64,000 bases of DNA from Gongronella butleri (lineage: Eukaryota > Mucoromycota > Mucoromycetes > Mucorales > Cunninghamellaceae), in the NCBI GenBank assembly GCA_025201375.1, contig JAIWZP010000043.1, positions 62,001-126,000 of the forward strand, in the 5' to 3' direction. The notes under the pieces were generated by a model, which searched no databases, was not told where the DNA came from, and was given only the letters and a program-made list of their open reading frames with translations. Below, in pieces: positions 30,948-42,195 of the stretch. How positions within the stretch are numbered: the first letter of the stretch is position 1; each line of letters opens with the position of its first letter. Position numbers and translations under genes: made by a program.

Positions 30948-31635
30948 ATGTACCCGCTGCCGACACACGAGCTGACGCCGATTCCTACGCCACCTTCGAG
31001 CTCTTCCACGCTGCATAGTCCACGTTTGCGGCCACCACTGCCTCTGCACGACTCGCAGCCTGCGCAAGGGTCTGGGTCCACGGCTATGGACGCCGCCTAC
31101 GATAGCCAGCCGTCCGAGTCCATGACCGAGTATCCGCAGGAGGTGACCTGGCTCTTTTTCCGTGACAACCAGTGGATTCCGTTCCAAAACGAGAACCATT
31201 ACAAAATAGAGCAGGCGTTTACATTTGGAGGTAAGAATTAAAAGGTCATTGGTGTGCCCTTTCCTCTCCGCCCCCGCGATTGGGGTGCGCGCCGCGTGTT
31301 CCATGTGTCTGTCGCTTGCCAATTGCACGCGTGAATGGCGCGTTTTAACAAAAAAAAAAGGGGGGCTTCTCATTATTTTATTCATTTGTTTTTCCGTCCT
31401 TTTTGGGGGATTTTAGGCATCTATGTCGACATCAAAGGTGAGTTGTGGAAGCAATTGAAAGACAATTGGGCACCGTGGAAGGCAATTGGAGCAATTAAAA
31501 ACAAAAAGCTGACTTTTGTCTTTATGATTAGACAACAACTTTCCACAATTGAAAAGCATCCGTGTCTTCCCCACTCGATTTTACCTCTCATACCTTGGCA
31601 TGAAATACCGGCTCAGCTGTGTCATTCAAGGCTAA
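30948..31635 (+). CDS. Small protein with a WWE-like domain
   Basis: Three exons (30948-31230, 31417-31437, 31532-31635) encode about 135 residues. Residues 1-60 are Pro/Ser-rich and look disordered. Residues 65-135 (EVTWLFFRDNQWIPF, then YKIEQAFTFGGIYVDIKD, ending YRLSCVIQG) resemble a WWE-type module: an aromatic-rich first strand, a W.PF turn, an I-E-x-A-F helix and a basic C-terminal strand. WWE domains in larger proteins bind poly(ADP-ribose) or mediate ubiquitin-pathway contacts. Here it stands alone. The middle exon is only 21 nt and is needed to join the domain. The WWE label is by eye and moderate; the gene model itself is well supported by splicing. Confidence 0.65.
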
Positions 31636-32784
31636 ACCGCTCGCTTATCATCCTCCAACTTTGTACTTTATAGCTTTTTCTCCATTTCGCGCATACTTCC
31701 GCCCTCTCCGCAGCATTTCTGTGCACTTCATTCCCCCCTTCCTCGATAGATAGACAAGATGACCTTGAACAGGTTGTATAATTTTACCCATTTGATCTTT
31801 TTTTTTATTTCATGATCCCCCACGTCTCTTTTTTTTTTTTTTCTTTGTGGCAACCCGTGTTCCTGGCCGCACCATAAAGAATTGCGCATCCCAAAGCACA
31901 AACTCGTGTGGTCTGTGATGTTTTTTTTTAATGCAAAATTTGGGGTGCACGATTCGTGAAACAAATGACAACAAACAAATAGGTCATTGGCATTTGTTGC
32001 TCGCGCAAAGATGGGGGCAAATCTGGCTTTGGCGTGTTGTTTGGAGGCCCTTTGGGCCAGGGCCATTGTATGCGTGTATTTGGTTTTCCATTGCTTTTTT
32101 TGTTCTCTCCGTCTCAAGATCACGTTGTCCATGTGGCTCTGACCAATCGCAATGGATTCATCCTTTGCCGATCTCGTTTGTGTTTCGACTTTTGAGCGTG
32201 TTCGCATGACCTTGTTGCTGGGGAAAAAAGGAAATTCGAGGCTACACAGGGGGGAACGAGTACTTTTTTTCTTCTTTCTGAACCCTGTTCTGACTGGTCC
32301 GTGGGCCGCTAAATGGTCATCATCACCATGCGAAGCAAGCCTGAATCAGCACGTCATGGCGCCCCAATTCGTTCCAATTGGCCGCAATCATGCATGTTTG
32401 CCAAGGGTTTATCTACAGTACAGCTTGCTCCTGAGCACGCTGGCTTTGCAACTGCGCGGCGCGTAAAATAAAAAAAAAAAGCAAACGCAGCACTAAGCGC
32501 GTTGATTTTTTTTTTTTTGGGAGGGGGAATGCAAGGCACAAAGAGGGGAAGATGCAGTGGCATCCGTCATGCACGGCATGCGAATGACGGTCTCGATCTG
32601 CTACAGCGCGACGCACATCCTGTATTTAACAAAAGTGAGTGACGTGCGGCACGCCATTTCAATGTCATCTGAAAGAAAGAAATAAAAAAGCCCACTTTAT
32701 TTTGGCGCGTTGCACCAGGCACACAAACACGTAGATAAAAGAGATCAAACGATGCGAATTGTTTATTTCAAGCCTCAAAATTGA
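31636..32784. other. Intergenic, possible unresolved small gene
   Basis: Between the WWE-like gene and the 3' end of TFB3. Two exon-like blocks with acceptor-like ends are visible (32416-32465, after TTTATCTACAG, and about 32523-32634 followed by GTGAGT). A third in-frame block follows a CACCAG at 32719. I cannot join all three in one frame or name a product, so no CDS is called. 31640-32080 shows only T-rich and AT-rich sequence. Confidence 0.35.
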
Positions 32785-32973
32785 TCAAGAGGGGATGGTC
32801 ATGCAAGACAAGCCGGAAAAGGCGTCGGCCAGTGCACGCTCGTGCGCAAATCGGGCGGCATATCCGCCTGCACGCGCCGCCCTGTTATCCTTTAGATAGT
32901 CGGTCGACCTAAGTAGAGAGGAACAAAAAAAATATAGGGAGGGGCGAGGGGGGAAGATGAATGCCCATTTTTG

Positions 32974-33004
<31 letters not shown>

Positions 33005-34184
33005 TATTTTTGATTTCTTACGGGTCAATGTAGTCGTCCCAGACCGTGTAGCCGCTGGGATAGGTATATATGAGCTGGTGGGCGTCAAAGTCACGTGCGT
33101 GGGCGGCGTCGTTGGCGGCGTGGTCGGTATCCATGGCGGAAGTGAGCCAAGAGGGGAGTGACAGGCGGTCGGACGCGGACGAAGACGCCGGCGATTGCTG
33201 CTGTTGCTGCTGGCGTAACGCCGACGACCTCTTGAGTGACGATGACCGCGCCGCGAGGATGGCCTGCGCACTTTTGTTCGTGTTGGCAAGCTCCATGAGC
33301 AAATCCGACTTTTCGTGCGCACGTTGCCGCCGCTCGTCCTCCAATTGCTTCAAGTAATCCTCGCGCCGCTGCTCACGCTCGCGCTTTTGCAACTCCTCTT
33401 GGTAAGTCTGATATCGGCTCTCGTTCATCTATGCAAGAAAAAAAAAAAAAAACGTAAGCGGTGTTTTCTCGTGTTTTCTCGTGTTTTTCAAAAACGTACG
33501 GAGCGCGCCTGGTTTTCTGCAATGTTGTCGCGGTTCTCCATCTCGTACGCGGTGATGCGTGCCTCTGTCTCGTCGACATCCACGCCATTCATCAGATTAA
33601 ATGCTAAAAAAAACGGGTCAATTACGTGAATTTCGATCTTTTGGCCTTAGCTTACTAATATCTTCGACCTCTTCGAGGTAATCATTGTACAAGCGCAGAC
33701 TGGGAAAATCCTCGGGCCGCTTGTTAAACACCTTGGCGACGCGCTTGCGGATGCGCACCTCCTTTTCCACAGAGAGATCCTCAAAGATTTGCGATACAAA
33801 TTGATTTTTACGGAGCACTTGGTGGCATTCGGGGCATGGCGCAGGGCCAGCGGCAAACAGCATGTCGATACACTGCTCGCACCTATGAAAATATGCCATG
33901 GTCATTATTCCGTCAATTGGTTTTTTTTCGTGCTTTTGCTTACATTTTATGAAAACAGGGCGAAACAAGCAGTCGCAGATCAGGATTCAGATACTTGTCG
34001 CTCTTGCATTGTGGACATTGCGCATCGTCCTCCTGGAAAAAAGGAAAAGAAAATGTTTATCGTTAAGCCAAACAGCTACAGACGTGCGCAAAAAAGCTTG
34101 AAAACCTACCTGATACGATACGACCGTGGATCCTGTGCGGCCTATCTTCAGGGTTTGTGTGCGAAGTGCAGCGGCGGCGCTCAT
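32785..34184 (-). CDS. TFB3: TFIIH/CAK assembly subunit TFB3 (MAT1)
   Basis: Six exons (34184-34110, 34032-33944, 33882-33656, 33603-33500, 33428-33022, 32908-32785) encode about 341 residues. MAT1/Tfb3 holds the CDK-activating kinase on TFIIH and stabilises Cdk7-cyclin H (Kin28-Ccl1). The N-terminal RING finger has CPQCKSDKYLNPDLRLLVS, PCFHKMCEQCIDMLF and APCPEC. Next come the conserved FEDLSVEKEVRIRKRVAKVF and the charged coiled coil (QTYQEELQKREREQRREDYL). The C-terminal GGYAARFAHERALADAFSGL is the MAT1 cyclin/kinase-binding region. A short Gln run sits before the C-terminus. The last exon is fixed by a canonical junction and stop at 32785. Confidence 0.94.
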
Positions 34185-35551
34185 GAGTGAATAAAAAAAA
34201 AAAAAAAAAGTAAAAGAAAGGGGAGGGAAAAAAAAAGAAAGGACGAAGCTGCCATTTATGTTTATGCTGCCGCCCTTTCCGCGTCCTGATTGGTCAAAAA
34301 TTGACCTACGCCGCCGCAGCGCCATTCCACACAACCGGACGCGCTCACGTCGTTTGTATTTTCTTTGAAAAGCGTGGATGCAAACCGCTTACAAGCCAGT
34401 TTTTCGCAAAAATAGCATTTAAATGACTTTCGTTTGCTTTCGGCCATGTTCTGCCAATCAGTTCGTTGTTTCTGGGGCTGGATGTCTTCAGGTCGCGCCA
34501 GGCTTTCATTGAGCCCTCAGACACATCTCTAGGTCGCATAGATGGCGAGCAATGGCCAGATCAAAAAATGGCCAAAATCCATGGATGAACCCCTGGCCAA
34601 TTTTCAAAAATCAAAAAAGGTCAATAGATCGCTGCGAAACTTGGGGGATAGCAGGAACGTGCTACGCGCATCAAATAGTGTGCTGGGAAGTCTGTAGGTT
34701 GTAGCGCTGATTCGCGAGAAAGTCGACAAAAACGCACCAAAATCACTGTATTTTGCACTCAATGCCATAAATTGATGACGTGCTTTTAGCGGCCTAAAAC
34801 GAATATATCTCGCGCATATCGATCGTGCGCACTCGTGGATGTCGGTGATCACGAGAAAAACGCGCGCGGCGCGTGAATGGCGACGCGTCGAAACCGCGTT
34901 TTTAAATGGTGATTTTCGACGCATCGATACTCCAGATTGTACACAAAACGCGCTGCTCAAATGATACATATCAAACAGTAAGCTGTTCTCTCCGAGGAAA
35001 TGTCGACGTTTTGGTTCTAGATTGGGTTCTCGTCGAATGGCGAGTATTTGAAAACGTGGCCTTTTGATCATAAAATTGCTATTTTTTCGACACCTACAAG
35101 GTCGATTTCCCTGAAACTTGCTTTAATGTATATTCCCAGAGAGCGCACAACTTCCCTACAAGTTTCGCCGTAATCTGAGGAGTTGACGTTTTTTTTCCAA
35201 AAATTGGGCCAGCTCCAGCGCAGAAATTCAAACGGGCATTACTCGCGATCCAGTGATCTGATCTCTATCAAGTTTGAATCAGTTATTCCTTGTCACCGTT
35301 GAAAGCAATGGACCAAATTTTGAGGTACAAGCATCAACAGCAGAGGAAATTTGATCAAAAAAACGGTATTTCAGGCCTTTGTTCCAGGATGATCACGCGC
35401 GTCGAAAAAAAAGACGTGCCCACCCAGCATAGGAGCGGAGCTTGGATTCTGGAAGGTTGAAGAAGAAAGACAGTGAGATTTTCTGGGGAGAAATTTGTTC
35501 CTCTTTCTTGTTTTTTCTTGATCCACCTTTGATTTTTGTCTTTTTCGTACA
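34185..35551. other. Intergenic between TFB3 and SRP19, mostly repeat B
   Basis: The divergent promoters of TFB3 and SRP19 flank a ~820-bp repeat (34505-35325). Apart from it I see no features. A 155-codon minus frame (34604-35071) lies wholly inside the repeat and is not called. Confidence 0.6.
34505..35325 (-). repeat. Dispersed repeat B, first copy (~820 bp)
   Basis: Its reverse complement aligns along its whole length with 58262-59090. Examples are CCTGGCCAATTTTC.AAAATCAAAAAAGGTC, GATTTTGG.GC, TTTTAGG...AAAACGAATATATCTCGCGCATATCGATC (written here in short blocks), CGACGCGTCG and TTGAAAGCAA.TGAACCAA. Copies are similar in length, so the edges are probably element ends. No terminal inverted repeats, target duplication or transposase are visible. 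Confidence 0.78.
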
Positions 35552-36571
35552 ATGTCGATGCTTAACAATCTGAAGAAGACGCAGAAGAATGCGGTGTTCC
35601 TGGACGATGATGACGACATGGACATTGACAATATGGATTTCCCTCTGCCCACGGACGCGGATATGGCGTCGTCGTCGTCGACATCGTCATCTGCACAACA
35701 ACAGCAACAGGCCATGGCCGACCTGCAGCGCCGTATGCAGCAAATGTCGACCAACACACCGACCAGCCATGTGACGGTGGCGTCCGGGCCCAATGGCGCT
35801 GTGCGACGCATGGACCCCTCGGAATACAAAGAGTAAAAAGGGCAAAAAGAATGGTTCAAATGGCCATGGAAATCGCACAAAGGGGTTTCTCTCACACGCT
35901 CAATTTTTTTTTTCTTTATTCATCTAGTTGGGTGTGCGTGTACCCATGCTATCTTGATTTGGAGAAGTCGGTCAACGAGGGACGCAAAATTGTGAAGGAA
36001 AAGGCGGTCAAGGCGCCGCACGCATATCATATGGCGGTTGCTGTGCAACAGCTTGGGTTGAATGTCGTCTACGAGGTACAATATCCATTTCTTTTTTGCC
36101 CCGCCCCGCAATGCATGTAAATTGACTCTTTTTTCTTTTTTTTAAAAAAAATCATAGAGCAAGCGACACCCGCGCGATTGGGCGAATCCCGGCCGGGTAC
36201 GCGTGGAAATGAAGGGGCCCAACAGCTTTTATCGAAATGCCAACATCACGTCGCGTAAGGCTACCTCAATTTAGGTCCTTGAGATCGAGAAGACTCATTG
36301 GATCCTTTTTTAATTTGTTTTATTAGGAAAAGAGCTTTTTTACGCGATTGCAGCGCGTTTGCCCGAGGTGCAGAAGCAGCAGGATATTCCCAAGGGCATT
36401 GTGTCGCCCATGACGTCGTTGGCCGAGGTCGAGGCGCTTGCCGATGAGCAGCGCAAGGCGCAGGGCCTGCCCACGCTTGCCGAGCTCAAAGCGCAGGATG
36501 CCGCTCACCAGGCGGCCGCACAGCGCAACATGCCACCCAAAAAGCAAAAGGTCAAGTATGTGCGCGGCTGA
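35552..36571 (+). CDS. SEC65: Signal recognition particle subunit SRP19 (Sec65)
   Basis: Four exons (35552-35832, 35928-36075, 36158-36254, 36327-36571) encode about 256 residues. SRP19 binds the tips of SRP RNA and lets SRP54 assemble. The SRP19 fold is at residues ~94-175: DWVCVYPCYLDLEKSVNEGR, KIVKEKAVKAPHAYHMAVAV, then SKRHPRDWANPGRVRVEMKG. As in fungal Sec65 there are long extensions: an acidic then Ser/Gln-rich N-terminus (FLDDDDDMDIDNMDF, a Gln run) and a Lys-rich C-terminal tail ending KKQKVKYVRG that probably contacts RNA. Two ATGs lie three codons apart at the start; the first is used here. Confidence 0.93.
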
Positions 36572-36799
36572 TGGACTCTTTTTTTTTCCCTCTCCTTTGC
36601 TTCCCCCTCCACGTGATTTCCCTCTTTTTTTTCTTTCTTTGTTTCCATCGCCCCTGCACGCCGCTTCCCCCCTTTTCCGCATCATCTACGTATTCGCCTT
36701 TTTTGTAGATAGTTTAGAATGCTAATTGAAAAAAAAATCAAAACAGGACGCGGCGCGACGCGTCATTTTTATTGTACAAATTGGGGGGGGGAGACTTTT
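36572..36799. other. Convergent 3' gap SRP19 / CoA-transferase
   Basis: 228 bp between two stop codons on opposite strands, pyrimidine-rich on the plus side, with a run of eight G near 36785. Both 3' ends must lie here; nothing else is seen. Confidence 0.5.
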
Positions 36800-38420
36800 C
36801 TATTGACCAATTGCCCCTTCAGAGCGCAGGTCATCTATTTGTTGTTTATTATAGCCGAGGACCGAGGTGAGGACCTCGTCGGTGTGTGCGCCAAGGGTGG
36901 GTGGTGGCAGGCGCACGGACGGTTGGAAGCCGCTGAATTTGGTGGGTGGGCCGACCATTTTGATCTTTCCTGCGCGCGGGTGGTCGACCTCGTGGACGAG
37001 TCCGCGTGCCTTGATCTGCGGGTGGTCAAATGTCTGAGCAATGTTGTTGATTGGGGCGAATGGGAAGCCTGCGCCTTGCAATTTGTCGAGCCAGTGATTA
37101 TTTTCGTGCTGCGTGAGCGCTTCTTCGATCAGGTTGATCAATTCGGCGCGGTGCGCGACGCGGTCCTTGTTGGTCTTGAAGCGCGCGTCATCTAGCAGAT
37201 GCTGCAGACCGACGCGCTGGCAAAACTTGACGAATTGGCCGTCATTGCCGGCGCCAATCATGATGAACGAGTCCTTTGTCGGGAACACCTGGTACGGCAC
37301 AATGGATGGATGCGACGTGCCCATGCGCTTGGCCTCGCGCTCACCCACAAGGTAATTGGACGCAATGTTCGCGAGCGACGCCACCTGCGACTCCAACAGC
37401 GAGCAATCAATGTGCTGGCCCTGGCCTGTGATCCCACGCTGCAGCAGCGCTGCCAGAATCGCGCCCTTGGCGTATAAACCCGTCGTCAAGTCTAATGAGG
37501 AACACAAATAAAAAAGCAAAAAAACGAGAAAAAAAATCAATGCCTCGTTTTCATTTTTCAACTTTCAATTTTTTTTTACCTGTAATTGCGACGCCGACCT
37601 TGACAGGCTGGCCATTGGGCTCACCGGTGATATGCATCAGACCAGCCTCAGCTTCGATGATCACGTCGTAGCCTGGGCGATCCGCATAAGGACCATCTTG
37701 GCCATATCCTAGCGAAATAAAGAAGAAATCAATGCCAATGAAAGCCAATTGTGCCTCTTTTTTTTTTCTCGTTTTCTCGCTTTTTCTCTGTCTCTCGCTC
37801 TCTCTCTCACTCACACGCACAATCTCTCGTTTTAGGTTCTTACCGGTGATGGAGGCATAGACGAGGCGTGGGTTGATTTTTGACAATTCTTCATAGCCCA
37901 TGCCCATGGAGGCGAGTTTCCCGGGCAAATAGTTTTCCACGAGGACGTCTGCCTGTCGTACGAGATCGTGCAACAATTTGCGGCCGCCCTCGGCCTTCAT
38001 ATTGACGGTGACCGACTTTTTGTTGCGATTCACGCACAAAAAGTAAGCCGACTCGCCGTGCGCAGTATCCTCGGGGTCCAGATTGTCAGCAAAGGGTGGG
38101 CCCCACGCGCGCGTGTCGTCGCCGCCTTTGGGGTGCTCAATTTTGATCACATCAGCGCTAAAAAGTAACAAAAACGACCCAATATCAGCCATGAACGCGT
38201 TGTTTTTCCTCTCCCTTCCACCTAAAACATACCCTAGATCGCCCAACATCATGGTGCAGTAGGGGCCGGCAAGCACACGCGTCAGGTCGAGCACGCGCAC
38301 GCCTGTCAGAGGCGCGGGCGGCGCCGTTTTGGCAATATAGGTACGGCGAAACGCAATTGCCGTCGCCGCAGCAGCGCGTGGTGCGCGTGTTTGGCGTAAT
38401 AAGGTCAGAGACTGGAGCAT
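36800..38420 (-). CDS. CoA-transferase family III, SUGCT-like, mitochondrial
   Basis: Four exons (38420-38233, 38157-37844, 37708-37580, 37491-36800) encode about 440 residues. Family III enzymes move CoA between carboxylic acids. The closest pattern I recognise is SUGCT (succinyl/HMG-CoA:glutarate CoA-transferase): [84 protein letters not shown], then [17 protein letters not shown] and [17 protein letters not shown]. The first ~33 residues ([20 protein letters not shown]) are basic, hydroxylated and free of acids, as in a mitochondrial presequence. In animals the enzyme clears glutarate from lysine and tryptophan breakdown. The exact acid used here cannot be read from sequence. Confidence 0.9.
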
Positions 38421-38749
38421 AGCTTCACAAGTTTGTCAAAAAAGGGGAAAAAAGGGGGAATAAGGGAAGAATATGGGGGTGAGAGGAAAGAAAAGCGATT
38501 GAAAATCAAAAAGTGTGGGGTAAGCCTTTATCCTTGCTCTTTTTGAAACTCCTCTCGTCATCTCTTTCATCCTTGCCCATCTTGTCATTGGTGCGGCGCA
38601 TACGAAAGATGACTAACAAGCTAAAAACGTGTAAAAAAAAAAAAAAAAGAGAGAAAAAAGATCGTAGCACTGCGGGGGGCAGGCAGCCAAGAAGCATGTC
38701 CACGGCCACCCGTCCTTCTTTTTTTATCATTTTAATTGAAAATATGGGC

Positions 38750-40799
38750 TCATTGCAAGCTGAATTGGGGGAAGAGTTCGGGGACATGGCCGATTTGCTT
38801 AAAGTAATTGACTGTTTGCAGAGCGACATGGGCGACATTTTCGGGCGTGATCTTGAAGAAGGCGTAGACATCCTTGTATTGGCCCGATGAGCCAAAAGTG
38901 GTCATGCCGACCTGGGCGTGGGCATATTTCTGCCATCCAAAAGTAGAAAGAGCCTCGACGGAGACGGTGGGCACACGAGGGAGCAAGACCGAGTCTCGGT
39001 AGGAATGCGCTTGCTCATCAAAGAGCTCTGTGCAAGGCATGGACACGAGACGCACTTTGAGGCCCTGGGCGCGCAGGATCGGGCACGCGTCGGCGGCAAT
39101 GCTGACCTCTGAGCCGGTGGCGACGAGGATCACGTCGGGCTTCTCGTCCGACATGGGCTCCAGCACGTACCCTCCCTTGCACACACCCTCGATCGACGAG
39201 CCGTTCAATTGAGGCAGATTCTGGCGTGTCAGCGAGATCACGCTCGGGTGGTCGTCGCGCACAAGCGCCACAAAATACGCGCCAGACGTCTCATTGCCGT
39301 CCGCAGGTCGCAGCGTCAGAAGATTGGGTGTCGCACGCGTCAATGCCAGTGTTTCAATCGGCTGGTGCGTCGGCCCGTCCTCGCCAAGCCCAATGGAATC
39401 GTGCGTCATCACGTAAATCACACGCAGCTTGGAAAGCGCGCTGAGTCTCACCGCGCCCCATGCGTACCTATGATAACAGGGGGGAAAATAAGCCCCATGA
39501 GTACCTTTTTTTTTTTTTTTTTTTTTTTTTGGTTACTTACGTTATAAAATTCAAAAAAGTGCCGCCAAAGGGGATGATGCCCTGGTAGGCGGCAAGTCCG
39601 TTCATGATGGCGCTCATGCCATGCTCGCGGACGCCGTAGCGAAGGTAGCGTCCGGACCAGTCGCCTAGCCCCGTGCTGGGTGGCTGGAAATCGACGGCGG
39701 ATTTCCATCGCGTGTTGTTTGAGCCTGTCAGATCGGCCGACCCGCCGACAAGCTCCGGGATGACCTCGGCCAGCTTGTTGAGCGTGGCTTCGGAGAGCTT
39801 GCGCGTAGCATTGGGCGCGTCGATGGCTGTGTAGCGCGGCAAAACCGATTCCCAGCCCTTTGGCAATGTGCCTTGGATGCGGCGCTGAACTTCTTTGCCC
39901 AGGTCGGGGTACTGCGCCGTGTACTTGTCCAAAAGGGCCAACCACGCCTGCTTGGCCGCGTCGCCACGCGCCGTGATCTTATGATACACATCGTACACTT
40001 CCTTGGGCACAACGTACTTTTGTGCAGGATCAAACCCGAATTTTTTCTTCAATTGCACAATATCGTCCTCCTCCAGAGGTGCACCATGCGTCTTTTCCTC
40101 ACCCTGGTTGAGCGAGCCGAAGCCTACGATTTTTTTTTTGAAACTCATTGAGCGCGTCGCGTAGATTTTAACTTTTTTTTTTTTTGATTCTTGATTTTTT
40201 TTTTTTTTTTTTACCAATGATGGTGCGGATCTTGATGAGCGAGGGTTTGTCGGTGACCTGCTTGGCAGCCTCAATGGCACGCTGAATGCCTTGCAAATCA
40301 TGGTTGCCGTCTTCAATGACCTGCGTGTGCCATCCATACGCCTCAAAACGCTTGATTACGTCTTCCGTAAAGGAAAGGGCCGTGTCGCCATCGATGGTGA
40401 TCTGGTTGTCGTCATACAGCGCGATCAATTTGCCCAATTGAAGATGCCTGGTGTGGGAAAAAAAAAAGCGCTTGCATCAGGCTTACAAACAAACAAACAA
40501 TAAAAAGCAAGCTTTACCCGGCCAGAGAACACGCCTCGGACTGGACGCCCTCTTGCAGACATCCGTCGCCCAGCATAACAAAGGTGTAATTCGTAAACAA
40601 GTCATAGCCAGGCTTGTTGAATGTGGCGGCCATATGCTGCTGGGCAATCGCGAGCCCAACCGCCGACGAAATCCCTTGACCAAGCGGGCCTGTCGTCACC
40701 TCAATGCCATCCGTGTGCTTTGTTTCAGGATGGCCAGGGGTCCTAAGTGCCAATTTTTTTTTCTGTTTTTAGTGGAACTTGTTTTGCGCTCTCACACAC

Positions 40800-40833
<34 letters not shown>

Positions 40834-41159
40834 CGTTTTGCCCAGTACCCGGTTCTGCCCTTGACTTACAAGCTGTTGACGTGACGGAACTTTTTAAGGT
40901 CGTCCATGGACACCTTGTACCCCATCAAGTGCAAAAGGATGTATTGCAACGCGCAGGCATGGCCATTGGACAGGACGAACCGATCGCGATTGGGAAAATG
41001 CGAGTCATTGCCTGTGCAAGTGACAAACTCCTTGAACAAAACATGTGCGAGCGGTGCACAACCCATGGGCGCGCCAGGATGGCCCGAATTGGCGCCACGC
41101 ACGACATCAGCAGCCAGCGTGCGGATCGTGTTGATGCAAAGAGTGTCAATGTCAGTCAT
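38750..41159 (-). CDS. TKL1: Transketolase
   Basis: Five exons (41159-40870, 40742-40518, 40447-40215, 40123-39541, 39467-38750) encode about 682 residues, the usual fungal length. The enzyme moves two-carbon units in the non-oxidative pentose phosphate pathway with thiamine diphosphate and a divalent ion. Seen in order: [47 protein letters not shown], the TPP-binding [46 protein letters not shown], and the catalytic-Glu block [17 protein letters not shown]. Then [17 protein letters not shown] and [13 protein letters not shown]. There is no organelle signal, so it is likely cytosolic. One intron contains a 28-base T run (minus strand). Confidence 0.96.
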
Positions 41160-42195
41160 GAGGATAAGAGAAAAAGAGAAAGAGAGAGACAGGGAAGCAA
41201 GGTCAAAAAAAAAAAAAAATGCGTGTCCTCTCTTCAACCCACGAAAATAATGCCGAAACAGGCTGCATGATTTCCCGATCGCGGGTTCTCCGCGGCCATC
41301 CTCTTGTTTCACCCTCCAAAAGCTAAAAAATAGCACGCTTTGGCCATTGCAGCCTAATTTTTTTTAGATGTGGGCATAACGCACACACGCGACGCATGTC
41401 GTATCTACGCATGCCACGTCGTGTGGACAAAAACAAGTGGCGCCAAATAGCAAAAGATGGCATTTTCCAGTGTCTTTCCTTTTCCGTAGCCATTTTCTTG
41501 CATCTACAAGCGACGTGACTTCTGCGGCCAATCGTCAATCAATGTACAGACGGCACTATTGTTATCTGGGGGGGGGGAAATCATTGATTTCTCTCAAACA
41601 TCATAAAAACGCACTTTATGCGATTTTCATTTCATAAGCGATCCTTTTTCGCGTGACGATGCGGCGCAAGTGAAAGTTGAAAACGTCCCCGATCAAACAA
41701 AGGCAGAGGTCGACAAGCTGTCGCGCGTGGCGAACGGATCATGGTCCACGAAGCGAAAAGGACCGATTTGGGCAGGCAACGAGCGGATGTTGAAATCTTT
41801 ATCCAATGGCTCGCTGGTTTTATTTGAAGGGGCGACACGTCCCACTGAGCTCTTTTTTTTCCCCTTTTCTTCTTCATATCAACAGGAAGTCAAGCAAGCC
41901 TTTGACCTTGCCCTCTTTTGTAGGTAAAAGTGCGCTAGTGTCTCGAGATGTTGGTGCGATGGACCAAAAAAGGGCTGCCTCATGGGATGATGGGAGTTGC
42001 AGGGCGCGTGAAGAAGCAAGACAAAAGAAATTGGGGAGACAGGAGCAGGGGGGGGGCAGGGCATCGACGCCTCTTGTTTTTTTTGTTGTAGTTGTAGATG
42101 GTTGTTGTGTTCGCCTTTTGAGCGGCGGATGAGCAGATGAACAAGTTTATTTATTTGGTTTTTGTCGTGTAGTTTGCCTCTCCTTGCTTGATCTG
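41160..42195. promoter_or_regulatory. Divergent intergenic TKL1 / SEC24
   Basis: About 1 kb between opposite start codons. The SEC24 side may include 5' leader introns: TTTTGTAG directly followed by GTAAAAG at 41918-41932, and TTTTGTCGTGTAG shortly before the ATG at 42196. The rest is non-coding with a G9 run near 41570. Confidence 0.45.

Noticed and set aside
34604..35071. 155-codon minus-strand frame
   Set aside because: It lies wholly within repeat B, and the matching region of the other copy is interrupted. It is more likely a chance frame in repetitive DNA.
40781..40868. Long A-run (28 bases) as a poly(A) retrotransposition tail
   Set aside because: It is the T-run of a transketolase intron on the minus strand, matching the intron style of the whole window.
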